Shown: in pieces, positions 26,998 through 36,722 of the stretch
Numbering within the stretch: position 1 is the stretch's first letter
Layout of the letters: the number at the start of each line of letters is the position of its first letter
Assembly (NCBI RefSeq): GCF_027568395.1
Contig: NZ_JANKZL010000014.1
Span: forward strand, 100,817 to 164,816
DNA: 64,000 nucleotides
DNA from: Aminobacter sp. HY435
GTDB lineage: Bacteria > Pseudomonadota > Alphaproteobacteria > Rhizobiales > Rhizobiaceae
Direction: 5' to 3'
Notes under the pieces: model-generated
Told to the model about the DNA's origin: nothing
The model's database searches: none
Seen by the model: the letters and a program-made list of their open reading frames with translations, nothing else
Position numbers and translations under genes: made by a program

Positions 26998-28695
26998 TTA
27001 GTTGGTGCGGTTCTTCAGGGCCGCGCCGAGGATGTCGCCGAGCGAAGCACCCGAGTCGGTCGAGCCGTACTGGGCGACTGCTTCCTTCTCTTCCGCGATT
27101 TCCAGAGCCTTGATCGAGACCTGGATCTTGCGGGTCTTCTTGTCGAAGGCGATGACGCGGGCGTCTACCTTCTGGCCGACGACGAAGCGCTCAGGACGCT
27201 GCTCATCACGGTCGCGCGACAGGTCGTTGCGCTTGATGAAGCTTTCCATGCCGTGGTCGACGAGACGAACTTCCAGGCCGCCATCCTTGATGCCGGTGAC
27301 TTCGCAGGTGACGACGGCGTTCTTGCGCAGTTCGCCCGAGGTCGCGGCTTCGGTGACGGTGTCACGGCCGAGCTGCTTGATGCCGAGCGAGATGCGTTCC
27401 TTGTCGATGTCGACGTCGAGAACCTGAGCCTTGACCATGTCGCCACGGTTGTACTCTTCGATGACCTGCTCGCCCGGACGGTTCCAGTCGAGGTCGGACA
27501 GGTGCACCATGCCGTCGACGTCGCCGTCGAGACCGATGAACAGGCCGAATTCGGTCTTGTTCTTGACTTCGCCTTCGACCTGCGAACCAACCGGGTGGTT
27601 GCGGGCGAATGCTTCCCACGGGTTCTCAAGCGTCTGCTTGAGGCCGAGCGAGATGCGGCGCTTTGCCGGATCCACTTCGAGCACGACCACGTCGACCTGC
27701 TGGGTGGTCGACAGGATCTTGCCGGGGTGCACGTTCTTCTTGGTCCACGACATTTCCGAAACGTGGATGAGGCCTTCGATGCCCGGCTCGAGCTCGACGA
27801 ACGCACCGTAGTCGGTGATGTTCGTGACGGTGCCGGTGATCTTCTTGCCGATCGGGAACTTGGTGCCGATGTCCGACCACGGATCCGACTCGAGCTGCTT
27901 CATGCCGAGCGAGATGCGGTGGGTTTCCTGGTTGATGCGGATGATCTGCACCTTGACCGTCTGACCGATGTTGAGGATTTCGGTCGGATGGTTGACGCGG
28001 CGCCATGCCATGTCGGTGACGTGCAGCAGGCCGTCGATGCCGCCGAGGTCAACGAACGCACCGTAGTCGGTGATGTTCTTGACCACGCCCTCGACAACCT
28101 GACCCTCTTCGAGGTTCTGGACGATCTCGGAGCGCTGCTCTGCACGGCTCTCTTCGAGAACGGTGCGGCGCGAAACGACGATGTTGCCGCGACGGCGATC
28201 CATCTTGAGGATCTCGAAGGGCTGCGGGTTGTGCATGAGCGGCGTGACGTCGCGGATCGGACGGATGTCGACCTGCGAACGCGGCAGGAAGGCAACGGCG
28301 CCGTCGAGATCGACGGTGAAGCCACCCTTGACCTGGTTGAAGATGACGCCTTCGACGCGCTCACCCTTGGTGAACTTCTCTTCCAGCTTGACCCAGCTCT
28401 CTTCGCGGCGAGCCTTGTCGCGCGACAGCATGGCTTCGCCAAGCGCGTTTTCGATGCGCTCGACATAGACCTCGACGGTGTCGCCGACCTTGAGCGAGCC
28501 GTCCTTGGCCTTGGCGCCGAATTCCTTCAGCGGAACGCGACCTTCGACCTTCAGGCCGACGTCGATGATGGCCATGTCTTTTTCGATGGCCGTGACGATG
28601 CCCTTGACGACCTGGCCTTCGCCCGAATGACCGTCCGAGAAGGACTCTTCGAGCAGGCTCGCGAAATCGTCGCGGGAGGGATTAGCTTGTGACAT
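26998..28695 (-). CDS. rpsA: 30S ribosomal protein S1
   Basis: A 565-residue protein with six S1 RNA-binding domains. Each later domain shows the repeat pattern ITDYGAFVDLGGIDGLLHV or ITDYGAFVELEPGIEGLIHV and ends near KVQII or RISLGMKQL, RISLGLKQT, RISLGIKQL. It binds mRNA leaders to the small subunit during initiation. Length and order are those of alphaproteobacterial S1. AGGAGATCCA precedes the ATG at 28695. It ends the aroA-SDR-cmk-rpsA gene run. Confidence 0.98.
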   Translation of the reverse strand: MSQANPSRDDFASLLEESFSDGHSGEGQVVKGIVTAIEKDMAIIDVGLKVEGRVPLKEFGAKAKDGSLKVGDTVEVYVERIENALGEAMLSRDKARREESWVKLEEKFTKGERVEGVIFNQVKGGFTVDLDGAVAFLPRSQVDIRPIRDVTPLMHNPQPFEILKMDRRRGNIVVSRRTVLEESRAEQRSEIVQNLEEGQVVEGVVKNITDYGAFVDLGGIDGLLHVTDMAWRRVNHPTEILNIGQTVKVQIIRINQETHRISLGMKQLESDPWSDIGTKFPIGKKITGTVTNITDYGAFVELEPGIEGLIHVSEMSWTKKNVHPGKILSTTQQVDVVVLEVDPAKRRISLGLKQTLENPWEAFARNHPVGSQVEGEVKNKTEFGLFIGLDGDVDGMVHLSDLDWNRPGEQVIEEYNRGDMVKAQVLDVDIDKERISLGIKQLGRDTVTEAATSGELRKNAVVTCEVTGIKDGGLEVRLVDHGMESFIKRNDLSRDRDEQRPERFVVGQKVDARVIAFDKKTRKIQVSIKALEIAEEKEAVAQYGSTDSGASLGDILGAALKNRTN

Positions 28696-28711
28696 TGGAT
28701 CTCCTGGTGCG

Positions 28712-28800
28712 TCCCGCCTTGCGGGAGCGGCGCCGTGGGTTAGTGTTGCGTTGGCCTGCCTGCACTCCGGGCAAAAAGCCCTTGGCCGCCCTTAAGCGGC
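28712..28800 (-). promoter_or_regulatory. rpsA leader with three hairpins
   Basis: In mRNA order there are three stems: GCCGC/GCGGC at 28785-28800, GGGC/GCCC with a loop of five U at 28769-28781, and TCCCGC/GCGGGA at 28712-28726. They fill the 172-bp space between cmk and rpsA and end just before the ribosome site. E. coli rpsA is autoregulated through a three-hairpin leader, so a similar role is possible. Confidence 0.45.
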
Positions 28801-28867
28801 AAATCGGCGCGAGAAGAATGCAAAACAGGTCGGTTAGGTGGCGAGATCCGAGGACCTCCGCCTGTTC

Positions 28868-29506
28868 TCAGCTTTTGAGGATCCGATCGACGATATCCCT
28901 GGCTGCGGAAAACGCGGCTTCTATATCCATTTCCGACGTATCGAGCAAGTGCGCGTCTTGCGCTGGCCTGAGCGGCGAGTCGGCGCGGCCGGCATCGCGC
29001 TCGTCGCGGCGCTCGATATCGGCGAGGATGCCGGCGAAATCGGCAGTGCCGCCATTGGCCTCGATCTCGGCGAGGCGACGGCGGGCGCGGACTTCCGCGC
29101 TGGCGGTGACATAGAGTTTTACATCGGCGTCGGGGCAGACCACCGTGCCGATGTCGCGGCCGTCAAGCACTGCCCCTTGCGGCGAACGCGCGAATTCGCG
29201 CTGCTTTTCGACCAGGATCTTCCGCACTTCGGGGAATACGGCGATCCTGGAAGCGGCTTCGCCGACCTGATGGGCAGACAGGACAGTGCGGTCGAGCTTT
29301 GTCAGGTCGACCTGCCGGGCCGCCGTTTCCGCGGCCGAGACATTGTCGAGCGGCAGTCCGAAGCTGACCAGCGCGTGCGCAACAGCACGATAGGTCAGCC
29401 CGGTGTCGAGCAGCGCCAGATGGTAGTAGTCGGCGAGCCGGCGGGCGAGCGTGCCCTTGCCGGCGCCCGCCGGACCGTCGATGGCGATGGTGATGGCTTT
29501 GGGCAT
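28868..29506 (-). CDS. cmk: cytidylate kinase
   Basis: A 212-residue enzyme that phosphorylates CMP and dCMP with ATP. The P-loop is [20 protein letters not shown], followed by [37 protein letters not shown] and [13 protein letters not shown]. Length is standard. The ATG at 29506 fits; upstream codons in this frame are antisense to other genes. It lies 17 bp after the SDR gene and in front of rpsA, the usual rhizobial order apart from the SDR. Confidence 0.97.
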   Translation of the reverse strand: MPKAITIAIDGPAGAGKGTLARRLADYYHLALLDTGLTYRAVAHALVSFGLPLDNVSAAETAARQVDLTKLDRTVLSAHQVGEAASRIAVFPEVRKILVEKQREFARSPQGAVLDGRDIGTVVCPDADVKLYVTASAEVRARRRLAEIEANGGTADFAGILADIERRDERDAGRADSPLRPAQDAHLLDTSEMDIEAAFSAARDIVDRILKS

Positions 29507-29523
29507 GTTCGCGCGGTCTTGTC

Positions 29524-30225
29524 TCAGACGCTGCGCATCAGGCCGCCGTCGACCCGCAGGCTCTGGCCGGTAATGTAGCCAGCACCTTCCGAAGCGAGGA
29601 ACGCGATGGTCGCGGCGATCTCTGCCGATGTGCCGTAGCGCTGCATCGGCACGCCGGCGCGGCGCTCGTCGGTCTGCGGCAGGCTGTCGATCCAGCCCGG
29701 CAGCACGTTGTTCATGCGCACGTTGTGCTGGGCATATTGGTCGGCGAAGAGCTTGGTGTAGGCGGAAAGTCCGGCGCGTGCGACCGCCGAGGTCGGGAAC
29801 ATCGACGCCGGTTCCCTGACCCATGCGGTCGAGATGTTGACGATGGCGCCGCCCTTCTGGGCGACCATGATCGGCGCGACAAGCCGCACGGCGCGCACGA
29901 CATTCATGAAATAGACATCGATGCCGGTGTGCCACTGCTCGTCGGTGATCTCCAGCAGCGGTGCGCGCGGGCCATGCCCTGCGCCGTTGACCAGTGCGTC
30001 GATGCGGCCCCACTTGTCCATGGCCAGGTCGACGAAGCGCTTGAGGTCGTCGTTCGACTGGTTGGAGCCGGTGAAGCCGAGCCCGCCGAGATCCTTGGCC
30101 AAGGCCTCGCCCTTGCCGGACGACGACAGGATGGCGACGCTGTAGCCGTCGGCTGCCAGCTTCTTTGCCGCCGCAGCTCCCATGCCGCTGCCGCCGCCGA
30201 CGATCATCGCAACTTTGTTGGTCAT
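29524..30225 (-). CDS. short-chain dehydrogenase/reductase
   Basis: A 233-residue classical SDR. The cofactor site is [30 protein letters not shown] is the NAG motif, and the catalytic Ser is in [16 protein letters not shown]. The expected Tyr-x3-Lys reads [15 protein letters not shown], so the Tyr position is occupied by Val or Ala and the usual Y-x3-K appears only as YTK one turn later. A changed active site is therefore possible. The C-terminus [14 protein letters not shown] is standard. It sits 22 bp after aroA and 17 bp before cmk, co-transcribed with both. The second of two adjacent ATG codons (30225) has better spacing to GGGGGAG. Confidence 0.9.
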   Translation of the reverse strand: MTNKVAMIVGGGSGMGAAAAKKLAADGYSVAILSSSGKGEALAKDLGGLGFTGSNQSNDDLKRFVDLAMDKWGRIDALVNGAGHGPRAPLLEITDEQWHTGIDVYFMNVVRAVRLVAPIMVAQKGGAIVNISTAWVREPASMFPTSAVARAGLSAYTKLFADQYAQHNVRMNNVLPGWIDSLPQTDERRAGVPMQRYGTSAEIAATIAFLASEGAGYITGQSLRVDGGLMRSV

Positions 30226-30247
30226 CATGCTCCCCCGTGATTTCTCT

Positions 30248-31690
<1,443 letters not shown>

Positions 31691-31805
31691 TCATCCCCAT
31701 TTGCCGGAGTGGTTTCGGGCCGGGGCTCAATCGCCGGGATTTGGCTTTGACAGCGCAGCAAACTGCCGCTAAGGGGTCCGAAAAGCGAACAAGACGAGGC
31801 CTGAC

Positions 31806-32192
31806 GTGGCAAAATCCGAGCTTGGTACAAAGCGTATCGACCCTGAGACGGGCCGCAAGTTCTACGACCTGAACAAGGACCCGATCGTCTCCCCTTACAC
31901 GGGCAAGACTTATCCGCGTTCCTACTTCGACGACGGCAAGGTATCCGCCCTGCTCGAGGAAGACGAAGAAGTGGAAGCCAAGGAGCTCGATTCGGAAGAG
32001 GAAGGCGCGGAAGTCGTGTCCCTCGAGGACGCCGACGACGAGGCGAAGGGCGGCGACGACCTGCCGGATCTCGACGACGACGATGTCGATCTGGGCGACG
32101 ATGACGACGATACGTTCCTTGCCGACGAGGAAGAGGAAGACGACGACGTCTCCGACATGATCGGCGTTGGCGACGACGAAGACGAGATCTGA
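31806..32192 (+). CDS. TIGR02300-family acidic protein
   Basis: A 128-residue protein. The conserved head is LGTKRIDPETGRKFYDLNKD followed by PIVSPYTGKTYPRSYF, a short zinc-ribbon-less motif seen across alphaproteobacteria. From residue 50 to the end nearly every residue is Asp or Glu (for example DLGDDDDDTFLADEEEEDDD), so the tail is highly acidic and disordered. Function is unknown. The GTG start at 31806 has GAGG upstream. It lies between aroA and tRNA-Ala, a common rhizobial arrangement. Confidence 0.92.
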   Translation: MAKSELGTKRIDPETGRKFYDLNKDPIVSPYTGKTYPRSYFDDGKVSALLEEDEEVEAKELDSEEEGAEVVSLEDADDEAKGGDDLPDLDDDDVDLGDDDDDTFLADEEEEDDDVSDMIGVGDDEDEI

Positions 32193-32339
32193 CGCCGCTT
32201 TGGGAGAAACCGAAAAAAGGTTTCGAACAAGGCTTGCCAAGGGCAAAATGCGGCGCTAGAAGCCGCCCATCAAACACGGCGCGGACGAAATATTCGCGCC
32301 GTCCTCTTCACCGGAAACGGTGCCGGCATCGCCGGGTGT

Positions 32340-32415
<76 letters not shown>

Positions 32416-32445
32416 AATCTTTCCAGATGAACCTGCATTTGGTAC

Positions 32446-32470
32446 CGCCAGCCACCCGGCTGGCGTTTTT
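32446..32470 (+). terminator. terminator of tRNA-Ala
   Basis: A perfect 8-bp stem CGCCAGCC / GGCTGGCG with loop ACCC, followed by TTTTT. It lies 30 bp after the tRNA. Confidence 0.92.
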
Positions 32471-32632
32471 GCTATTGGGCCTGCGCAGGGCACATTGTCT
32501 TTGCCTGACTGATATTTCGACACTTTCGGCTCCGCGCCCGCAGTAGGGCATGTTGCGGGGAACCTGCTCCCGAACACGTCATGGCCGATCATCGTAGAGG
32601 TGAATTGGCGTGATTCGCGTTCGCACATTTGT

Positions 32633-32647
32633 TGATTGTTTTTATCA
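32633..32647. promoter_or_regulatory. iron-responsive-operator-like dyad before exbB
   Basis: TGA-N9-TCA, with the arms extending to TGAT and ATCA, lies 92 bp before the exbB start and overlaps a -35-like TTGATT (32632-32637). This spacing resembles the IRO boxes bound by the iron regulator RirA in rhizobia. The rest of the 32471-32738 gap shows nothing else I can name. Confidence 0.4.
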
Positions 32648-32738
32648 GGAATGTTAGACGGCGGCCACGGCTTGCGAGTATGGTGGTCTGGCCGCCATGC
32701 CGTCGGCCTCGCCAAACGCCGCCACGGGAGATCCGAGC

Positions 32739-33809
32739 ATGGACGCCAGCAGTCGCATCGAAGCCGCATCGAAGGTCCGACGGCACGTTGCGACCAAGGC
32801 GCTGCGAACGGTCGCCGTCGCGTCCTGCCTTTTGCTGGCAGCTCCAGCGCTCCATGCGCAGGAAATGGCTCCGGCCAATCCGTTCGCGCCGGTCGCCCCT
32901 TCCGTTTCCCCTGCCCCAGCCCGGCCTGTGATCGCGCCGACTTTAGGGATGCAGCCTGCCTCGGTGCCAGCCGCTCAACTCGCCCCTGCCGCGCCGATCG
33001 CTTCCGACGACGCTTTCGGAGCCGCTCCCACGCAGGTTCCCGCCCAACCGGGACTGCCCCAAGGCACGCTGCCGCATGATTTGTCGCCCTGGGGCATGTT
33101 CATGGCCGCCGACTGGGTCGTCAAGGCGGTGATGATCGGCCTCGCCTTCGCCTCGCTGGTGACGTGGACGGTGTGGCTTGCCAAATCGCTGGAGATCGCG
33201 GCGAGCAAGGCGCGCCTCAAGAAGGCCCTGCGCGGCATCCTTGGCGCGCGCCGGCTGAGCGACGCCGCGGCGGCGCTGGGCGATCATTCCGGCATCGGCG
33301 GCATCTTGGTGCGCGCCGCCGTCGAGGAAATGGAGATGTCGGGCCACGGCCATGGCCCGGTCGATGCCAGCGGCATCAAGGAGCGCGTCGAGTCGCGGCT
33401 GTTGCGGATCCAGGCGCAGGCCGGCCGGCGGCTGAGCCGTGGCACCGGCGTTCTCGCCACCATCGGCTCGACGGCGCCGTTCGTCGGCCTTTTCGGCACC
33501 GTCTGGGGCATCATGAATTCGTTCATCGGCATTTCGGAGGCGCAGACCACCAATCTGGCCGTCGTTGCGCCCGGTATCGCTGAGGCGCTGCTGGCAACCG
33601 CCGTAGGTCTCGTCGCCGCCATTCCGGCCGTTGTGATCTACAACGTCTTTGCCCGCTCGGTGACCGGCTATCGCCAGGGTCTGGCCGACGCCGCGGCCGG
33701 TGTGCAGCGCCTGGTCAGCCGTGATCTGGATCGGCAACCGGCGCGCTCCCATCCGGCACCTGTCGCAATGCCAGCCGGCAATCGGCTCAGCAACGCAGCA
33801 AACGTCTAG
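32739..33809 (+). CDS. exbB: TonB-system energiser ExbB
   Basis: A 356-residue inner-membrane proton-channel subunit. A signal-like helix (residues about 20-40) and a Pro/Ala-rich stretch of about 60 residues precede the core, as in the long rhizobial and pseudomonad ExbB forms. The core has GMFMAADWVVKAVMIGLAF, then TGVLATIGSTAPFVGLFGTVWGIM with the pore helix, and LLATAVGLVAAIPAVVIYNVF. It energises TonB-dependent uptake with ExbD. The ATG at 32739 has GGGAG upstream and is preferred to an earlier GTG/ATG 14 codons before. Confidence 0.95.
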   Translation: MDASSRIEAASKVRRHVATKALRTVAVASCLLLAAPALHAQEMAPANPFAPVAPSVSPAPARPVIAPTLGMQPASVPAAQLAPAAPIASDDAFGAAPTQVPAQPGLPQGTLPHDLSPWGMFMAADWVVKAVMIGLAFASLVTWTVWLAKSLEIAASKARLKKALRGILGARRLSDAAAALGDHSGIGGILVRAAVEEMEMSGHGHGPVDASGIKERVESRLLRIQAQAGRRLSRGTGVLATIGSTAPFVGLFGTVWGIMNSFIGISEAQTTNLAVVAPGIAEALLATAVGLVAAIPAVVIYNVFARSVTGYRQGLADAAAGVQRLVSRDLDRQPARSHPAPVAMPAGNRLSNAANV

Positions 33810-33820
33810 GAGGCGGCGCC

Positions 33821-34276
33821 GTGGCCGGTGGCATCAGAGAATCGTCCGACGACGACGACATGCAGGAGAACCACGAGATCAACGTGACGCCGTTCATCGA
33901 CGTCATGCTGGTTTTGCTGATCATCTTCATGGTGGCTGCCCCGCTCGCAACCGTCGACATCAATGTCGATCTGCCCGCCTCGACGGCGACGCCTTCGCCG
34001 CGCCCGGAAGAGCCGCTCTACGTGACGCTCAGGGACGATCTCAGCCTGGCCGTCGGCTCGGAGACGGTCGACAGGGCGTCATTCCAGCAGAGTCTCGACG
34101 TTGAGGCCAAGGGCGACAAGGCGCAGCGCATTTTCCTGCGCGCCGATCGCGGTGTCGACTACGGCGACCTGATGGAAGTGATGAACCTGATGCGCGGCGC
34201 CGGCTATCTCAAGATCGCGCTGGTCGGCCTCGAAACCATCTCGGATGCGCCCGCTGCCCCGCGAGCGGCGCAATGA
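33821..34276 (+). CDS. exbD: TonB-system energiser ExbD
   Basis: A 151-residue protein with one N-terminal helix carrying the proton-binding Asp: HEINVTPFIDVMLVLLIIFM. The periplasmic domain follows (RPEEPLYVTLRDDLSLAVG, RIFLRADRGVDYGDLMEVMN). The start is GTG at 33821 with GGAGG in front. It overlaps tonB by 4 bp, so the exbB-exbD-tonB genes form a tight operon. Confidence 0.95.
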   Translation: MAGGIRESSDDDDMQENHEINVTPFIDVMLVLLIIFMVAAPLATVDINVDLPASTATPSPRPEEPLYVTLRDDLSLAVGSETVDRASFQQSLDVEAKGDKAQRIFLRADRGVDYGDLMEVMNLMRGAGYLKIALVGLETISDAPAAPRAAQ

Positions 34277-35181
34277 GCGTGCTGGCGCACCAGGGCTACG
34301 AGTTCGGCGGCTTCAACCCGCGCGAACTTGGGCTGTGGTCGACGGCGGCGGCGGTAATCGTCTCCGTGCATGTCGCGGCCGCCTGGTACGTCCAGCGCAT
34401 GCCGGCGGAGACCTTTCCGCTGGAACAGGCCCAGTCGGCCGTGATGATCGACCTCGCCCCGATGGCGCTGGCACCCGAGGCAGTGCCGCAAGACACCGCC
34501 GATCTGGTCGACAGTGCTGCGTCCGAGCCCGTCGAGGAAGTCACCGAGCCGGTCGAACCTGTCGAGGCGGATGCCGCCGAACCGGTGGCCGAGCCGGTCA
34601 ACGAGGTTGCGCAGCCCGAGCCCGAACCGGCGGAAGAGGTTGCCGAGGTCGAGCCGGCCGACGAAGTGGTCCCCGACCTTGTCGAGCTGCCATTGCCCGA
34701 AGTCGCGATGGCGGTTCCCCAGCCACGGCCGGCGGTCGAGAAACCCAGGCCCGTGGTCAAGCCGGTTCGCGACAAGAAGCCGGGTGAAAAGAAGCCCGTC
34801 GAAAAGCCGGTCAAGCAGGCCGAGATGAAGAAGCCGCAGCCCAGCACGATGGATGCCAGGAAGTCGGCCCAGGTCTCCGACACCACGCGAGCGCCCGCGG
34901 CGGGCCAAGGCGCGGGCAAGTCGATGTCGCCGGCGCAGTGGAAAGCACGTGTCTATGCGCGCATGGCAAGGCAGCAGCCGAGAGTTCGCAAGAACGGATC
35001 GGTCACCGTGCGCTTCACGTTCAGCCAGAGCGGCGATGTTCTGACGGCCAACATCCTGAGCTCGTCGGGCATTCCGGAGCTGGACGAGGCCGCGTTGCGC
35101 ACTGTCCGGCGCGCCTCGCCGATCCCTGCGCCGCCGCCGGCCGTGCCGGCCTATCTGGTCCTGCCGATCACCTTCCGGTGA
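34273..35181 (+). CDS. tonB: TonB family energy transducer
   Basis: A 302-residue protein: one N-terminal helix (LWSTAAAVIVSVHVAAAWYV), a long Pro/Glu/Val-rich then Lys/Pro-rich linker (residues about 70-200) spanning the periplasm, and a C-terminal TonB domain (SVTVRFTFSQSGDVLTANIL, SGIPELDEAALRTVRRASPI, PLP-like end). It transmits the proton-motive force to outer-membrane receptors. No receptor or heme/siderophore gene is adjacent, so its partners lie elsewhere. It is the last gene of the operon. Confidence 0.93.
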   Translation: MSVLAHQGYEFGGFNPRELGLWSTAAAVIVSVHVAAAWYVQRMPAETFPLEQAQSAVMIDLAPMALAPEAVPQDTADLVDSAASEPVEEVTEPVEPVEADAAEPVAEPVNEVAQPEPEPAEEVAEVEPADEVVPDLVELPLPEVAMAVPQPRPAVEKPRPVVKPVRDKKPGEKKPVEKPVKQAEMKKPQPSTMDARKSAQVSDTTRAPAAGQGAGKSMSPAQWKARVYARMARQQPRVRKNGSVTVRFTFSQSGDVLTANILSSSGIPELDEAALRTVRRASPIPAPPPAVPAYLVLPITFR

Positions 35182-35215
35182 AATGAACCGATATCCAGCC
35201 GGGCGCGTCCCGCGT

Positions 35216-36235
35216 TCAACGGTGGATAGGCATGCGCGTCGACGCCGAGATGCGCAGCAGGCTGGGTTCGTATTCGGCCCGGAGCGAGGCGAAGGCCTGG
35301 CGGCACTTTTCCTTGTCGCTGTCGACAGGCAGCCCGCTTGCGGCCAGCGTCTCGTAGAGCTTGTCGAAATCGATCGCCGCTTGCCCGCCCTGTTCGCTTT
35401 TCGCCTTGGGAAGAATGACCGGAAGCTCGTTCGAGATCAGGTTTAGCGCGGCTATCCCGGTGTGGCGGCAGATGTGCGCGGCGTTCACCTGCCGGAGGTC
35501 GAGCGTCGCGATCACCAGCGACGCAGAATCGAGCACTGCCGCCGCGGCGCCGACCCAGTTGGTGCCACGATAGATCGACGGCGCATATGCCAGAATGGGC
35601 GAGATGGAGTGGGTCTCAAGGATGCCGCGGAACCACGCTTCCCAGTCTTCCCAGACGGCTGTGTCCGCCACCTTGTCGGCCTGTTCGAGGGCGGTGACCA
35701 GGCTGGCGCAGGTTGGGTTGTGGCCGGTCCGGGCGTAGAGCCAGCCGACCTTGCGCTCGCGTGTCCGCACCGCGGCGAGGTAGCCGGGCGCAAAGCTGAA
35801 CAGCAGCACAACGATGACGAGCCCGATGGCGGCTTCGAAGATGGCGAGAAATTCGCCCAGCAACGTCGGCGGCGTCTTGAAGCCGAGCGTGCTCAGCGCC
35901 GAGCCGCTGGCGCTCAGCGCGTAGGGCAGGCTCGCCTCTGCCTTGAGGCCCCACAGGATGAAGCCGAATGAGATCTGCACCAGAAGGAACCAGCTGACGA
36001 TCGACAGCAGGATGAAGAGCGGCAGTATCCAGGCCTGGCTGCGCTGGATGTCGACATAGTCGCGTCTGTCGGCGGTAAAGCGCTGGATGGAGCTGACTGC
36101 CAGGAAGCATGCCGCACGCGACAGCGCGTCGCGTTCGCGCCGGTTGAGCAAGGTCACCCTGACCACGGAGCGGAAATAGACGAAAAGCCCGATGAGGCCG
36201 ACAATCACAAGCACGACGCGCAGTAAGGTGTCCAT
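35216..36235 (-). CDS. membrane protein with a degenerate potassium-channel-like pore segment
   Basis: A 339-residue protein. Helices: about 4-22, 68-96 and 127-156. Between the second and third is a re-entrant-like segment, SLPYALSASGSALSTLGFKT (residues 102-121), which matches the S-x-x-T-x-G-F part of a potassium selectivity filter but has KT where GD or GN is expected. A cytosolic C-terminal domain of about 180 residues follows, with no motif I recognise. Layout is that of a two-helix ion channel with one extra N-terminal helix. The ATG at 36235 has GGGACCGGG in front. Ion specificity, or loss of it, is unknown. Confidence 0.65.
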   Translation of the reverse strand: MDTLLRVVLVIVGLIGLFVYFRSVVRVTLLNRRERDALSRAACFLAVSSIQRFTADRRDYVDIQRSQAWILPLFILLSIVSWFLLVQISFGFILWGLKAEASLPYALSASGSALSTLGFKTPPTLLGEFLAIFEAAIGLVIVVLLFSFAPGYLAAVRTRERKVGWLYARTGHNPTCASLVTALEQADKVADTAVWEDWEAWFRGILETHSISPILAYAPSIYRGTNWVGAAAAVLDSASLVIATLDLRQVNAAHICRHTGIAALNLISNELPVILPKAKSEQGGQAAIDFDKLYETLAASGLPVDSDKEKCRQAFASLRAEYEPSLLRISASTRMPIHR

Positions 36236-36371
36236 CCCGGTCCCCCGTCCCGGCACGCGGTGGGTGCCGGAGGTCATCGAACGGGAGCTAGCGCGAGGGG
36301 AGCGCTTGTCCAGTGCGGCGGTCTGATTTGCACCAGTGCGATGGCGCGGAACAGATGGTGCTTTCCGGCGT

Positions 36372-36722
36372 CTAGCCGCGCCGCCGCCGCCGCTGAACGC
36401 GGCGCAATATCATCCAGCGCTCGATCTTGAGCGGATTGGCAAGGGCTACCTTCCACCAGGGGCGGGTTTCCAGGACGGTGTAGTACTGCACCGGCTTGCC
36501 GCCCGGGCCATTCATGGAAAACAGGAGCCGGTAGTTGGATGTGTCGCCGACCGTGCCGCCGCCATGGCCGACGGTGTCGCTGTCCGGTCCGCGCGTTCCC
36601 GGGCGCGCCGGTCCTTCAAGCAGGTGTTGGAGGTGGTGACGGGTGATCGCCAATTCGCGCCTTAGCGCTTCGATCTCGGCTGTGAGAGCGTCGGCCGGCT
36701 GCGGTGCCTTGCTTGGTGTCAT
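36372..36722 (-). CDS. hypothetical protein
   Basis: A 116-residue soluble protein of unknown function. The N-terminal third is an amphipathic helix likely to form a coiled coil (ALTAEIEALRRELAITRHHL). The middle has GNYRLLFSMNGPGGKPVQYY-like strands and the end is very basic (RRVQRRRRRG). It starts at 36722, overlapping the stop of the glycosyltransferase by 4 bp, so it is co-translated after it. It may assist that enzyme; this is inference. Confidence 0.6.
   Translation of the reverse strand: MTPSKAPQPADALTAEIEALRRELAITRHHLQHLLEGPARPGTRGPDSDTVGHGGGTVGDTSNYRLLFSMNGPGGKPVQYYTVLETRPWWKVALANPLKIERWMILRRVQRRRRRG

Noticed and set aside
27253..28692. 479-codon open frame antisense to rpsA
   Set aside because: It is the shadow of a strongly biased ribosomal protein gene; the translation shows Asp/Leu/Val-rich mirror sequence with no motif or ribosome site.
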